Below, one piece after another: positions 23,595-32,522 of a DNA stretch of 33,511 bases. The number at the start of each line of letters is the position of its first letter. Within the stretch, counting starts at the first letter, position 1. Below the pieces are notes generated by a model. That model saw only the letters and a program-made list of their open reading frames with translations, searched no databases and was not told where the DNA came from. Both the position numbers and the translations under genes were made by a program. The stretch comes from Spirochaetaceae bacterium (GTDB lineage Bacteria > Spirochaetota > Spirochaetia > Treponematales > Rectinemataceae). The stretch spans positions 1-33,511 of the forward strand of contig JANYKC010000017.1 of the NCBI GenBank assembly GCA_025358255.1, in the 5' to 3' direction.

Positions 23595-23608
23595 TGTAAA
23601 CGTTTACC
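23595..23608. promoter_or_regulatory. LacI-type operator B, near the transport promoter
   Basis: The core GTAAACGTTTAC (23596-23607) is a perfect palindrome centred at 23601-23602. On the minus strand a poor promoter can be drawn just upstream: TTGAAA (23634-23639) and AATACA (23612-23617) 16 bases apart, which would place the operator over the transcription start. The promoter call is weak, but the operator is clear. Confidence 0.65.
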
Positions 23609-23693
23609 GGGTGTATTCGGATCATCCACCAACTTTCAATATCCGTCAAGTTAAATAAACATAGTCGGCTTTGTCCTCTGGATGCTGAACAGG

Positions 23694-23785
23694 GCTTTCG
23701 TATTGCTTTCGATAAAAGATTATTTGTTATACTAGGCACTTGCCAGCGAAAGCATATCGTAATAGAATTGAAAGTGTTTTGAAAG
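23694..23785. promoter_or_regulatory. CTTTC/GAAAG direct-repeat operators around the deoR-type promoter
   Basis: GCTTTCG occurs twice on the plus strand with an 11-base period (23694-23700 and 23705-23711). Downstream of the promoter, TTGAAAG also occurs twice with an 11-base period (23768-23774 and 23779-23785), which is CTTTCAA on the other strand. Several DeoR-family sugar repressors bind direct repeats with a CTTTC or TTTC core spaced about one helical turn apart. The two pairs flank the -10 box at 23728-23733, as expected for autoregulation by the DeoR-type protein encoded at 23805. Confidence 0.5.
23725..23733 (+). promoter_or_regulatory. Extended -10 promoter of the rightward operon
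   Basis: TGTTATACT combines a TG extension with TATACT (23728-23733), five of six matches to consensus. A -35 box is poor (TTGCTT at 23703, 19 bases away). The surrounding 23620-23760 is clearly AT-rich against the rest of the window. Transcription would start near 23740 and give a leader of about 65 bases that contains the second GAAAG repeat pair. Confidence 0.55.
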
Positions 23786-23804
23786 CCTGCGCCAAGGAGG
23801 GCCC

Positions 23805-24560
23805 GTGAACGAAGGTCTGTCGGAGAGGGAACGTGCCATCCTTGAGTTCCTCGCCAGCGATGGAGCAATCTCGGTGTCCACCCTCTCGGAAACCTTGGGC
23901 GTCTCGACCGTCACCATCCGCGGCGACCTCAAATCGCTTGAGGACAAGGGCTTCCTGGCCCGTTCCCGCGGCGGTGCCAGCCTCTCCTACCATAAAAGCA
24001 TTTTGGATCGACAGCGCGAGCGTGTCGAGGAAAAATGCCGGATCGCCAGGGCCGCCGCCGACCTCGTCCTGGATGGGGACCGGATCATGATAGAGGCCGG
24101 GACGACGACGGCCCTCATCCTGCGCTACCTCACGGGGAGGCGAGACCTCCATATCGTGACCAACTCCACCCTCGCCCTCGCCTATGCGCGGCAAAACCCG
24201 GCCCTGGACATCACGGTGACCGGGGGGGAGTTCCGCCGCCTCACCGAATCCATGGTCGGCCCGATCGCCCTCGCCGCCATCGAAAGGCTCAATGTCCGGC
24301 TGGCCTTTGTCGGCACCGATGGCTTTACCCTTGAGAGGGGCGCCACGACCCATCTCGTCGAAGGCGCCGAGATCGTGAAGGCGATGGTCGCCCGGGCGGA
24401 CACCTCGGTCCTCGTGGCCGATTCCTCCAAATATGGAAAAGCCGGCTTCGTGAGCGTATTGCCCCTCGCCGGATTTGACATGGTTATCATGGACAGGGAC
24501 CTTCCCGACGCGGCAGCGGATGAGCTCCGCGCGGCGTCGGTGGACCTGATGCTCGTATAG
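23805..24560 (+). CDS. DeoR-family sugar-phosphate-responsive repressor
   Basis: A 251-residue DeoR/GlpR-type regulator. The N-terminal winged helix-turn-helix (ERERAILEFL, AISVSTLSETLGVSTVTIRG, LEDKGFLARSRGGA) is followed by the ISOCOT-type effector domain with IMIEAGTTTALILRYL, HIVTNSTLALA, VTGGEFRRLTESMVGP, LAFVGTDGF and VLVADSSKYGKAGF. Such domains sense phosphorylated sugars. Translation begins at GTG 23805 with AAGGAGG five bases before. It heads the rightward operon, 19 bases before the E2 gene, and likely represses itself and the genes behind it through the direct repeats at 23694-23785. A sugar phosphate made by the FGGY kinase at the far end is an attractive inducer (inference). Confidence 0.93.
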   Translation: MNEGLSERERAILEFLASDGAISVSTLSETLGVSTVTIRGDLKSLEDKGFLARSRGGASLSYHKSILDRQRERVEEKCRIARAAADLVLDGDRIMIEAGTTTALILRYLTGRRDLHIVTNSTLALAYARQNPALDITVTGGEFRRLTESMVGPIALAAIERLNVRLAFVGTDGFTLERGATTHLVEGAEIVKAMVARADTSVLVADSSKYGKAGFVSVLPLAGFDMVIMDRDLPDAAADELRAASVDLMLV

Positions 24561-24579
24561 AAAGGACAAGGAGGTTCGC

Positions 24580-25980
24580 GTGGCTAATGTGCTCGTCATG
24601 CCCAGGCAGGGCAATACCGTGGAATCCTGCACCCTCACGCGCTGGAGGCTGGCGGAAGGCAAGTCCGTCGGCGCCGAGGACATCATCTGTGAAGTCGAGA
24701 CCGACAAGGCCGCTTTCGAGGTTCCCGCGGGTGTCGCGGGCGTCGTCCTCAAGCTCCTCGTGGCCGAAGGGGACGACGTGCCCGTCCTTTCGCCCATCGC
24801 CGTGATCGGCGCCGCGGGAGAGGACTGGCGGACCGCTGCCGGGTCCGCGGCTCCGGCGACCCCGGGTACGCCGAACATCGCCCCCGCTTCCGAATCCGCC
24901 GCCGCCGCGGGCGTATCCCCGGGAACTTCACAGGGACTCTTGCCGGGCGTATCGCCCCGGGCCCGATCCCTTGCGGCCGACAAGGCCATCGACGCGACCC
25001 TCCTGACCGGTTCGGGCCCAGGCGGGCGCGTCATCGAAAGGGATGTCAGCGATGCCCTCGAGGCAAGGCCGCCCCTCTCCGCGGCGGCCCTCGCCGCGGC
25101 GAAGGCAGGAGCGCCCCTCCCCTCGGGCGGCAGTGGCCTTGGTGGACGCATCGTCACGGGCGACTTCGCCAGCGGCGCGCCGGCGGGGCCGACCGCAGGG
25201 ACGGCTGGCCTTGCGATGGGCAAGGTCTTCCCGGGCGGCCATGTCGACACGCCGATCAAGGGCATCCGCAAGATCATCGCCGACCGCATGCTCGAGTCCC
25301 TGTCGACGACTGCCCAGCTCACTTACAACGCTTCCGCGCCCGCGGGCAGGCTCCTGGAACTGCGCGCCCGCATGAAGGCTGCCCCGGAGGCGCTTGGCCT
25401 GTCGAAGGTCACGCTGAACGACCTGGTCCTCTTCGCCGTGTCGCGCGTCCTCGTGGCGATGCCGCAGTTCAACGCCCACATGCTCGGAGACAGCTTGCGG
25501 ACCTTCGAGCGGGTCCACCTCGGAATGGCGGTGGACAGCCCGCGGGGCCTCATGGTGCCGGTGATCCGGAACGCCGACCTCCTTAGCCTCGCCCAGATCT
25601 CGGCCGAAGCCAAGCGCCTCGCGGTGGCCTGCCTCGAAAACAGGATCCTGCCGGACGAGCTGTCGGGATCGACCTTCACGGTCACCAACCTCGGATCCCT
25701 CGGGATCGAAAGCTTCACACCCGTCCTCAACGCGCCCGAGGTGGCCATCCTGGGCGTGGACAACATCACCCTGAGGCCCGTGATGGTCGAGGATGCCGCG
25801 GGCATCGCCGCCGCAGGCATCACCGCCGCAAGCGGCGGCGGTGGCGTGGTCTCCTTCGAGCCACGCCTCGGGATCTCGCTCACCGCCAACCACCAGGTGA
25901 TAGACGGCGCCCCCGCGGCGAGGTTTCTCAAGGCGCTGTCTGAAGCCCTTGCCGGCATCGACCTCTGGCTCGCGAAATAA
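24580..25980 (+). CDS. Dihydrolipoamide acyltransferase, E2 of a 2-oxoacid dehydrogenase complex
   Basis: A 466-residue E2. One lipoyl domain (1-80) carries the lipoylated Lys 43 in EVETDKAAFEVPAG. A Pro/Ala-rich linker leads to an E1/E3-binding domain (125-158, PRARSLAADKAIDA...GSGPGGRVIERD). A second, shorter copy of the same pattern follows (167-196, SAAALAAAKAGAPLPSGGSG and GRIVTGD). The catalytic domain (about 222-466) has IRKIIADRML, NAHMLGDSLRTF, GSTFTVTNLGS and NHQVIDGAPAARFL, where His 438 and Asp 442 are the active-site pair; the usual leading Asp of DHxxxDG is Asn here. GTG start at 24580 with AAGGAGG six bases before. It passes the acyl group made by E1 (27405) to CoA. The acyl substrate is open: pyruvate, acetoin or a sugar-derived 2-oxoacid. 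Confidence 0.9.
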   Translation: MANVLVMPRQGNTVESCTLTRWRLAEGKSVGAEDIICEVETDKAAFEVPAGVAGVVLKLLVAEGDDVPVLSPIAVIGAAGEDWRTAAGSAAPATPGTPNIAPASESAAAAGVSPGTSQGLLPGVSPRARSLAADKAIDATLLTGSGPGGRVIERDVSDALEARPPLSAAALAAAKAGAPLPSGGSGLGGRIVTGDFASGAPAGPTAGTAGLAMGKVFPGGHVDTPIKGIRKIIADRMLESLSTTAQLTYNASAPAGRLLELRARMKAAPEALGLSKVTLNDLVLFAVSRVLVAMPQFNAHMLGDSLRTFERVHLGMAVDSPRGLMVPVIRNADLLSLAQISAEAKRLAVACLENRILPDELSGSTFTVTNLGSLGIESFTPVLNAPEVAILGVDNITLRPVMVEDAAGIAAAGITAASGGGGVVSFEPRLGISLTANHQVIDGAPAARFLKALSEALAGIDLWLAK

Positions 25981-25990
25981 GGAGGACAGG

Positions 25991-27382
25991 ATGTACGATG
26001 TCGTCATAATTGGTGGCGGTCCAGCCGGATACCTCGCTGCCGAGCGGCTCGGCCACGCCGGCAAGAAGGTCCTCCTCGTCGAGAAGGCCTTCCTCGGAGG
26101 CACCTGCCTCAATGTGGGCTGCATACCCACCAAGACCCTCCTCAATTCCGCCAAGCACTATGTCCATGCCCTCGAGTGCGGGAAGTTCGGCGTGACCTCG
26201 GAGAAGGTGAGCTATGACTGGGCCGCCATGTCCGCATGGAAACGGGAGGTCGTCGAGAAGCTCCGCGCCGGGATAGCCGCGCAGATGAAGCGCTTCAAGG
26301 TCGAGGTGGTCGAGGGGAGCGCGGAAATCGAGTCCGCGGGCCGCGTGCGCGTCATGCCCTCTGGCGGGGAAGCCCGCACCGAGGAATGCGGGGCGGTCCT
26401 CGTGGCCACGGGTTCCTCCCCCGCGATGCCACCCGTCCCCGGCGCCAAGGGCAATCCCCTGGTCGTCGATTCGACAGGGCTCCTCGAGGCGGCGGCCGTG
26501 CCGAAACGCCTGTGCGTGATCGGCGGGGGCGTCATCGGGGTGGAGTTCGCGAGCCTCTTCGCGGCCCTTGGCTGCGAGGTCACGGTGGTCGAGATGCTGG
26601 ACGAGATCGTTCCCTTCATGGACGCCGAGCAGGCGCCCGTCCTGCGCCGCGCCCTCAGGCAAGTAAAGTGGAAGCTCGGCTGCAAGGTCGAATCCATCGA
26701 CGGAGCCGCCGGCGGCGCTACAGTGCGTTATGCGGCCAAGGATGGCACGAAAGAGGCCGTCGAGGCCGACCTTGTCCTCATGGCCGTGGGGCGGCGTCCC
26801 AATGTCACCGGTTTCGGCGCGGAACGCGTCGGCCTCGACGCCGGACCCAAGGGTGTCGTCGTGGACGAGCGCATGCGCACGAACCTCCCCTGGGTCTGGG
26901 CCGCCGGGGATGTCACGGGAAGGAGCCTCCTTGCCCACTCGGCCTACCGCATGGCCGAGGTGGCGGTCTGCGACATGCTGGCAGGCATGGAAGGGAAGGA
27001 ACGCGGCCTCGAGGTCATGCGCTACGGCGCCATCCCCTGGGCCGTCTACTCGATCCCCGAGGCCGCCGGCGTCGGCATGACCGAACAGGAAGCGGCGTCC
27101 CGCGGCATGGCGGTGAAAAAGTCCCAATTGCCCCTAAGGCTGTCTGGCCGTTTCGCGGCCGAGAACGGCTTCGCCGCGCAGGGAGCCGTCAAGCTCATCG
27201 CCGAGGCGGCGACCGGCAGGATCCTCGGCCTCCACGCCGTCGGACCCTACGCCTCGGAGGCCATCTGGGGCGGCGCGGCCCTCATTGAACAGGAACTCCG
27301 GGTCGAGGACGTGCGCGCCCTCGTCTTCCCCCACCCCTCGGTCTACGAACTCATCCGTGACGCCGCCTGGGAAATCAGATAA
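25991..27382 (+). CDS. lpdA: Dihydrolipoyl dehydrogenase, E3
   Basis: A 463-residue flavoprotein disulfide reductase that reoxidises the lipoyl group of E2 with NAD+. It has the FAD dinucleotide fold [17 protein letters not shown], the redox disulfide C39-C44 ([15 protein letters not shown]), the NAD fold [17 protein letters not shown], the second FAD contact [17 protein letters not shown] and, at the C-terminus, FPHPSVYEL with the catalytic His and Glu. Length is normal for the family. GGAGG lies five bases before the ATG, 10 bases after the E2 stop. It is the middle of the three-gene complex block and may also serve other lipoyl proteins in the cell. Confidence 0.94.
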   Translation: MYDVVIIGGGPAGYLAAERLGHAGKKVLLVEKAFLGGTCLNVGCIPTKTLLNSAKHYVHALECGKFGVTSEKVSYDWAAMSAWKREVVEKLRAGIAAQMKRFKVEVVEGSAEIESAGRVRVMPSGGEARTEECGAVLVATGSSPAMPPVPGAKGNPLVVDSTGLLEAAAVPKRLCVIGGGVIGVEFASLFAALGCEVTVVEMLDEIVPFMDAEQAPVLRRALRQVKWKLGCKVESIDGAAGGATVRYAAKDGTKEAVEADLVLMAVGRRPNVTGFGAERVGLDAGPKGVVVDERMRTNLPWVWAAGDVTGRSLLAHSAYRMAEVAVCDMLAGMEGKERGLEVMRYGAIPWAVYSIPEAAGVGMTEQEAASRGMAVKKSQLPLRLSGRFAAENGFAAQGAVKLIAEAATGRILGLHAVGPYASEAIWGGAALIEQELRVEDVRALVFPHPSVYELIRDAAWEIR

Positions 27383-27404
27383 CGCCAAAGATAGGAGACG
27401 CAAT

Positions 27405-29882
27405 ATGCCAAAATCCATCATCGTCGATCCCGCCAAGGTCCGTGAGCGCGGACAGCTCGAGATCGCCCCCATCCCCGTAAACCAGTACAAGCGCGACTTC
27501 AAGAAGGAAGGGGCGCGGTGGGGAGAGGACCGCCTCTGGCGCATGTGGTACGACATGGCCACAATCCGCGAATTCGAGACAATGCTGAACTCTTTCAAGA
27601 CCCAGGGGTCGTGGAAGGGGATCGAGTACAACCACAAGGGCCCTGCCCACCTCTCGATAGGCCAGGAGGCGGCCGCGGTGGGCCAGAGCGCGGCGCTGGG
27701 AGTCGATGACTTCATCTTCGGTTCCCACCGCAGCCACGGCGAGATCCTCGCCAAGTGCTATTCGGCCATCCTCACCCTCGACGAGGCCCGCCTTGAGGCG
27801 ATCATGAAGTCCTTCCTCGGCGGCGAGACCCTCGGCATCGCCGAGCGCGTGCCCTATACGGACGTGAAGGACCTCGCCGAGAACTTTGTCCTCTTTGGCA
27901 CCCTCGCCGAGATCTTCGCCCGCAAGGCCGGCTTCAACCGGGGGCTGGGCGGCTCGATGCACGCCTACTTCACGCCCTTCGGCTCGATGCCGAACAACGC
28001 CATCGTCGGCGGCTCCGCTGACATAGCCGTCGGGGCGGCGCTCTACAAGCGCATCAACGGGAAGCCCGGCATCGTCATCGCCAACATCGGCGACGCCTCC
28101 ATGGGCTGCGGACCGGTCTGGGAGGCCATGTGCATGGCCGCGATGGACCAGTACCGGGAGCTCTGGCCCAAGGCCTCGGGCGGCGCCCCGCCCGTGCTCT
28201 TCAACTTCTTCAACAACCACTACGGGATGGGCGGCCAGACCAATGGCGAGACCATGGGCTACAAGGTCCTGGCCCGCGTCGGCGCGGGGGTGAATCCCGA
28301 GAACATGCACGCCGAGCGCGTGGACGGCTACGATCCCCTCGCCGTCGCCGATGCGGTCGCCCGCAAGAAGGAGATCCTCCTCGCCGGCCGCGGCCCTGCC
28401 CTCCTCGACGTCCTGACCTACCGCATCTCCGGACATTCGCCCTCGGACGCCTCGAGCTACCGCACCCCGGAGGAGATCAAGCTCTGGCAGAGCGCGGACG
28501 CGATCGAGGATTACGGCCGCTACCTGGTGAAGAACGGAGCCGCGACCGAGGACAGGCTCGCGCAGGCGCGGGAGCGCATCGGGGAGAAGCTCGCGGCGGT
28601 GGTCCGCCTCGCCGTGGACGACTCCGTTTGTCCGCGGGCCACGGGCGCCTTCGTCGAGTCAGTAATGCTCTCCAACGGCAAGGTCGAGCGCCTTGACGAC
28701 TCGACCCCAGAAGGCAAGGCGAGGAAACCCGTCCTTTCCCAGCCCCTCGCGGAGAACGCCCATGTGAAGGCCCTCGCCGGCAAGTCGCGCTACGCCTATG
28801 ACGCCGACGGCAAGGCCGTGCCGAAGAACAAGCTCTACCAGTACCGTGACGCGCTCTTCGAAGCCATGGCCCACCGCTTCTCCGTCGACCCGACCATGGC
28901 CGCATGGGGCGAGGAGAACCGGGACTGGGGCGGCGCCTTCGCCGTCTACCGCGGCCTCACCGAGCTCCTCCCCTACAACCGCCTCTTCAACAGCCCCATC
29001 TCGGAAGGGGCCATCATCGGCTCCGGCGTCGGCTATGCGATGGCCGGCGGACGGGCGGTGGTGGAGCTCATGTACTGCGATTTCCTCGGGCGGGCCGGGG
29101 ACGAGATCCTCAACCAGGCCTCGAAGTGGCAGTCCATGTCGGCCGGCCTCCTCAAGATGCCGCTGGTGATGCGGGTCTCCGTCGGCAACAAGTACGGCGC
29201 CCAGCACTCACAGGACTGGTCGGCCATCGTGGCCCATGTCCCAGGCCTCAAGGCCTATTTCCCCGCCACGCCCTACGACGCGAAGGGGATGCTCAACCTG
29301 GCCCTGCGCGGCACCGACCCCGTCGTCTTCTTCGAAAGCCAGCTCCTCTACGATGTGGGCGAGCAGTTCGAGAAGGGCGGCGTCCCCGAGGGCTACTACG
29401 AAGTGCCGGAGGGTCAGCCCGCCCTGCGCCGGAAGGGCAAGGACCTCACGATCGCCACGCTCGGCGCCACGCTTTACCGCGCCCTCGACGCGGCCAAGGT
29501 CCTTGAGGCGGAGTACGGGATCTCGACTGAGGTCGTGGACCTGCGCTTCATCGCGCCCCTGGATTACTCGGTGCTTGTGGAGTCGGTGTCCAAGACCGGA
29601 CGCCTCCTCCTGGCAAGCGACGCGGCGGAACGGGGATCCTTCCTGCACACGGTGGCGTCCAACGTGCAGACCCTCGCCTTCGACCGCCTCGACGCCCCCG
29701 TGGCCGTGGTCGGGAGCCGCAACTGGATAACGCCGGCCGCGGAGATGGAGGAGCTATACTTCCCCCAGGTCGACTGGATAATCGACGCAGTCCACGAGCG
29801 CATCCTGCCGCTCAAGGGCCGTGTCGTGAAGACCAACCAGTCGGCCCTCGAACTGGCGCGCCGCGCGCGCCTCGGCGTCTAG
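27405..29882 (+). CDS. Fused E1 alpha-beta thiamine-diphosphate dehydrogenase
   Basis: An 825-residue E1 in which alpha and beta subunits form one chain. The alpha part (about 40-430) has [25 protein letters not shown] and the ThDP/Mg site from GDA (229-231) to NN (270-271); the usual GDG is GDA, and about 12 residues are inserted before the [13 protein letters not shown] closes the alpha fold. The beta part (about 485-815) has [52 protein letters not shown] and [11 protein letters not shown]. It decarboxylates a 2-oxoacid and loads the acyl group onto E2. From memory, similar fused proteins occur in spirochaetes and some clostridia, so the fusion is probably genuine. AGGAGA precedes the ATG. 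Substrate is probably pyruvate or a related short 2-oxoacid, but position inside a sugar operon leaves this open. Confidence 0.9.
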   Translation: MPKSIIVDPAKVRERGQLEIAPIPVNQYKRDFKKEGARWGEDRLWRMWYDMATIREFETMLNSFKTQGSWKGIEYNHKGPAHLSIGQEAAAVGQSAALGVDDFIFGSHRSHGEILAKCYSAILTLDEARLEAIMKSFLGGETLGIAERVPYTDVKDLAENFVLFGTLAEIFARKAGFNRGLGGSMHAYFTPFGSMPNNAIVGGSADIAVGAALYKRINGKPGIVIANIGDASMGCGPVWEAMCMAAMDQYRELWPKASGGAPPVLFNFFNNHYGMGGQTNGETMGYKVLARVGAGVNPENMHAERVDGYDPLAVADAVARKKEILLAGRGPALLDVLTYRISGHSPSDASSYRTPEEIKLWQSADAIEDYGRYLVKNGAATEDRLAQARERIGEKLAAVVRLAVDDSVCPRATGAFVESVMLSNGKVERLDDSTPEGKARKPVLSQPLAENAHVKALAGKSRYAYDADGKAVPKNKLYQYRDALFEAMAHRFSVDPTMAAWGEENRDWGGAFAVYRGLTELLPYNRLFNSPISEGAIIGSGVGYAMAGGRAVVELMYCDFLGRAGDEILNQASKWQSMSAGLLKMPLVMRVSVGNKYGAQHSQDWSAIVAHVPGLKAYFPATPYDAKGMLNLALRGTDPVVFFESQLLYDVGEQFEKGGVPEGYYEVPEGQPALRRKGKDLTIATLGATLYRALDAAKVLEAEYGISTEVVDLRFIAPLDYSVLVESVSKTGRLLLASDAAERGSFLHTVASNVQTLAFDRLDAPVAVVGSRNWITPAAEMEELYFPQVDWIIDAVHERILPLKGRVVKTNQSALELARRARLGV

Positions 29883-29893
29883 AGGCCCAGGCG

Positions 29894-31246
29894 ATGACCG
29901 ACCGCCTCAGCGACGCGGGCAACTTCGCCGCCTCCAGGGAGGAGCGCCTCGCGGCCCTTGCCGCCCTCGTCAGGGAAGACCCGACGCTGGCCCCGGGCGG
30001 CTCCGCGGTCCCCGCCGCGACGGGAGAGGTGAACAACCACGTCCATACGATCTACTCCTTCAGCCCCCATACGCCCTCGATGGCCGCCTGGCGCGCCCGG
30101 GAGGCCGGCCTATCGGCGGCAGGCTCCGTCGACCATGATTCGGTCGGGGCCGCGCAGGAGATGCTGGGAGCCTGCGCCATCCTGGGCATTGGCTCCACGG
30201 TCGGCTTCGAGCTCCGCGTGTCGCTCCTGGACACGCCCTTCGCCGACCGCAAGCTCAACAACCCCGACTCCCTGGGCATCGCCTACATGACCATCCAGGG
30301 TCTCCCAAGGCCGGCCATCCCCATGGCGGCTGAGTTCATCGCGCCCCTTGCCCGCGCCCGGGGCTTGCGCAACCGCAAGATGACGGCCGCCATCTCCGGC
30401 CTCCTCGTCGAGGCCGGACTCGACCCAATCAATTATGAACAGGACGTCCTCCCCCTCTCCAAGGCCGATGAAGGCGGCTCGGTGACGGAACGCCACCTGC
30501 TGGCGGCGGCGGCGCAATCGATCATGCGCCGCTGGCCGCCGGGGAAGGCCCTCATCGAAGGCCTTTCCCGCTGCCTCCACATCGAGGCGCCGCCGCGGGT
30601 GGGCGAATGGCTCGTCGCGCCCGGCAACCCCCACCGGCTCTACGACCTCCTCGGCCTCCTGAAGGCCGGTTTCCTGGACCGCGTATTCATCCAGCCGGGA
30701 AGCGATGAATGCGTCGCCGCCGAAAGGGCCACGGCCTTCGCCCGCAAGGTTGGCGCCATCCCCGCCTACGCCTATCTCGGCGACGTGGGCGAATCGCCGA
30801 CGGGCGACAAGAAGGCCGAGCGCTTCGAGGATTCCTTCCTCGACGGGCTCTTCCCCTTCCTCGTCGAGCTCGGCTTCCAGGCGGTCACCTATATGCCGCC
30901 CCGCAACACGAAAGCCCAGCTCGCGAGGGTGCGGACGCTGGCGGCGCGGCACGGCTTCATGGAGATCTCCGGGGTCGACATCAACTCATCCCGGCAAGCC
31001 TTCAATTGCCCCGAGATCCTCGCTCCGGAGAACAGCCACCTCATAGACAACACCTGGGCCCTCATCGCCCACGAGAAGCTCTCCGGCCTTGACCTCGGCC
31101 AGGGCATATTCTCGAAGGACAATCCACGGAAGGGACAACCCCTCGCGGAACGCCTGCATGCCTATGCCAGGATCGGGAAGGCCCTCGACATGCGCTGTCC
31201 CGAGGACATCCCGACGCTCGAGCGCCTGGCGCTCAAGAGGAGCTAA
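29894..31246 (+). CDS. PHP-domain metal-dependent hydrolase-like protein
   Basis: A 450-residue protein with the start of a PHP (polymerase and histidinol phosphatase) domain: NNHVHTIYSFSPHTP (H49, H51), AAGSVDHDSVGAA (D80, H81) and TVGFELRVS, which can supply a two- or three-metal site, and a later GVDINSSRQAFNCPEIL with another acidic ligand. The middle section (about 130-260) is not typical of small PHP phosphatases. Known PHP enzymes split phosphate esters, so dephosphorylation or hydrolysis of a sugar-derived intermediate is possible; no specific reaction can be named. It lies 11 bases after E1 and directly before the SDR gene, clearly in the operon. The stop overlaps the ribosome site of the next gene (AGGAGCTAA). 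Confidence 0.75.
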   Translation: MTDRLSDAGNFAASREERLAALAALVREDPTLAPGGSAVPAATGEVNNHVHTIYSFSPHTPSMAAWRAREAGLSAAGSVDHDSVGAAQEMLGACAILGIGSTVGFELRVSLLDTPFADRKLNNPDSLGIAYMTIQGLPRPAIPMAAEFIAPLARARGLRNRKMTAAISGLLVEAGLDPINYEQDVLPLSKADEGGSVTERHLLAAAAQSIMRRWPPGKALIEGLSRCLHIEAPPRVGEWLVAPGNPHRLYDLLGLLKAGFLDRVFIQPGSDECVAAERATAFARKVGAIPAYAYLGDVGESPTGDKKAERFEDSFLDGLFPFLVELGFQAVTYMPPRNTKAQLARVRTLAARHGFMEISGVDINSSRQAFNCPEILAPENSHLIDNTWALIAHEKLSGLDLGQGIFSKDNPRKGQPLAERLHAYARIGKALDMRCPEDIPTLERLALKRS

Positions 31247-31249
31247 CAA

Positions 31250-32506
31250 TTGGACGTATCACTCATAGCGCCCCTTGTCAGGGGCCTCTCCCTGTCCATC
31301 GCCGCGAAGGCCGCCGTTGGCGGCGACGCCAACGGGGTGGCACATGGCGTCGTGGTGGCCTCGCGCGAAGTTGCCTCCACGCCCATCCCAGGGGCCGCGT
31401 ACAAGGTAGCGCTGCCAATCCCCGCCGTCGCCGGCGGGGACGATACGGCCATCCTTGCCGCGTTGGGCGCCGCCGTCCCGGCCTCGGCGAGCCTTCCCTT
31501 CCTCCTGGCCGTGACGGACGAGGCCAAGACGAGGCTCTTCGCCGTGGCCCCGACCCTCGACGAGGCCCGCCTCCTCCTGGAGGAAGGGCCCCATGCCGCC
31601 GCGACGCATCCTGCCGGCGCGCCGTCCATCGCCGCCAAGATCGCACAAGCCAGGCAGCCCGGCTCCGCGGCATCCCGCGCCCAGGTCGTCGAGGGCAAGA
31701 TCGCCCTTGTCACCGGCGGAGCCCAGGGTTTCGGCGAGGAGATCGTCAGGGGACTGGTTTCCTCCGGGGCCTTCGTATGGATAGCCGACATGAACGCCGC
31801 AGGCGCCCAGGAGCTTGCCGATGAGCTCAACAAGGAGTCCGGACGCACTGTCGCCCTAAGCCTCCCCATCGATGTCTCGAACGAGGACTCCGTTCGGAGA
31901 GCCTTCGAGACCGTGGCATCGGCGACGGGCGGCCTTGACCTTGTCGTGAGCAATGCGGGCATCCTCAAGGCTGGAGGCGTCCTCGAGCAGGACACCGCCT
32001 CCTTCGAGCTGGTCACCCGCGTCAACTATACGGGCTTTTTCCTCGTGACCAAGCACGCAGGCCGCCTCCTGCGGTCCCAGAGCCTCGCGTGCCCTGGCTA
32101 TAGGAGCGATATCGTTCAGGTAAACTCGAAGTCGGGCCTGGCCGGCTCCAACCGGAACGGCGCCTATGCCGGCTCCAAATTCGGCGGCATCGGCCTCGTG
32201 CAGAGCTTCGCCCTCGAGCTCGTGGAGTTCGGCATCAAGGTGAACGCCATCTGCCCGGGCAATTTCTTCGATGGCCCGCTGTGGTCCGACCCCGTGAAAG
32301 GGCTTTTCGTCCAGTACCTGAAGACGGGCAAGGTTCCGGGAGCCACCACGGTGGCACAGGTCAAGGCATTCTACGAAGCCAAGGTGCCCATGGGCCGAGG
32401 ATGCGAGGGCCCCGATGTCATGCGGGCCCTCTACTACCTGGTCGAACAGGAATATGAGACCGGACAGGCATTGCCCGTCACCGGCGGACAGGTCATGCTG
32501 AACTAG
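31250..32506 (+). CDS. SDR sugar (phosphate) dehydrogenase with an N-terminal extension
   Basis: A 418-residue protein. The C-terminal 270 residues are a classical short-chain dehydrogenase: NAD(P) loop TGGAQGFGEE (155-164), SNAGI (234-238), catalytic Ser 293, Tyr 306 and Lys 310 in AYAGSK, and a tail (VPMGRGCEG, YETGQALPVTGGQVMLN) that recalls sorbitol-6-phosphate dehydrogenases. Residues 1-145 form an extra Ala-rich domain (GVAHGVVVASREVASTPIPG, LLAVTDEAKTRLFAVAPTL) that I do not recognise. I took the TTG at 31250 as start because GAGGAG sits at the right distance and the extension is in frame with good coding character. The reaction is oxidation or reduction of a sugar, sugar alcohol or their phosphates; the neighbouring FGGY kinase makes a phosphorylated substrate plausible. 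Confidence 0.85.
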   Translation: MDVSLIAPLVRGLSLSIAAKAAVGGDANGVAHGVVVASREVASTPIPGAAYKVALPIPAVAGGDDTAILAALGAAVPASASLPFLLAVTDEAKTRLFAVAPTLDEARLLLEEGPHAAATHPAGAPSIAAKIAQARQPGSAASRAQVVEGKIALVTGGAQGFGEEIVRGLVSSGAFVWIADMNAAGAQELADELNKESGRTVALSLPIDVSNEDSVRRAFETVASATGGLDLVVSNAGILKAGGVLEQDTASFELVTRVNYTGFFLVTKHAGRLLRSQSLACPGYRSDIVQVNSKSGLAGSNRNGAYAGSKFGGIGLVQSFALELVEFGIKVNAICPGNFFDGPLWSDPVKGLFVQYLKTGKVPGATTVAQVKAFYEAKVPMGRGCEGPDVMRALYYLVEQEYETGQALPVTGGQVMLN

Positions 32507-32522
32507 GCAAGGGGAGGAGAGG

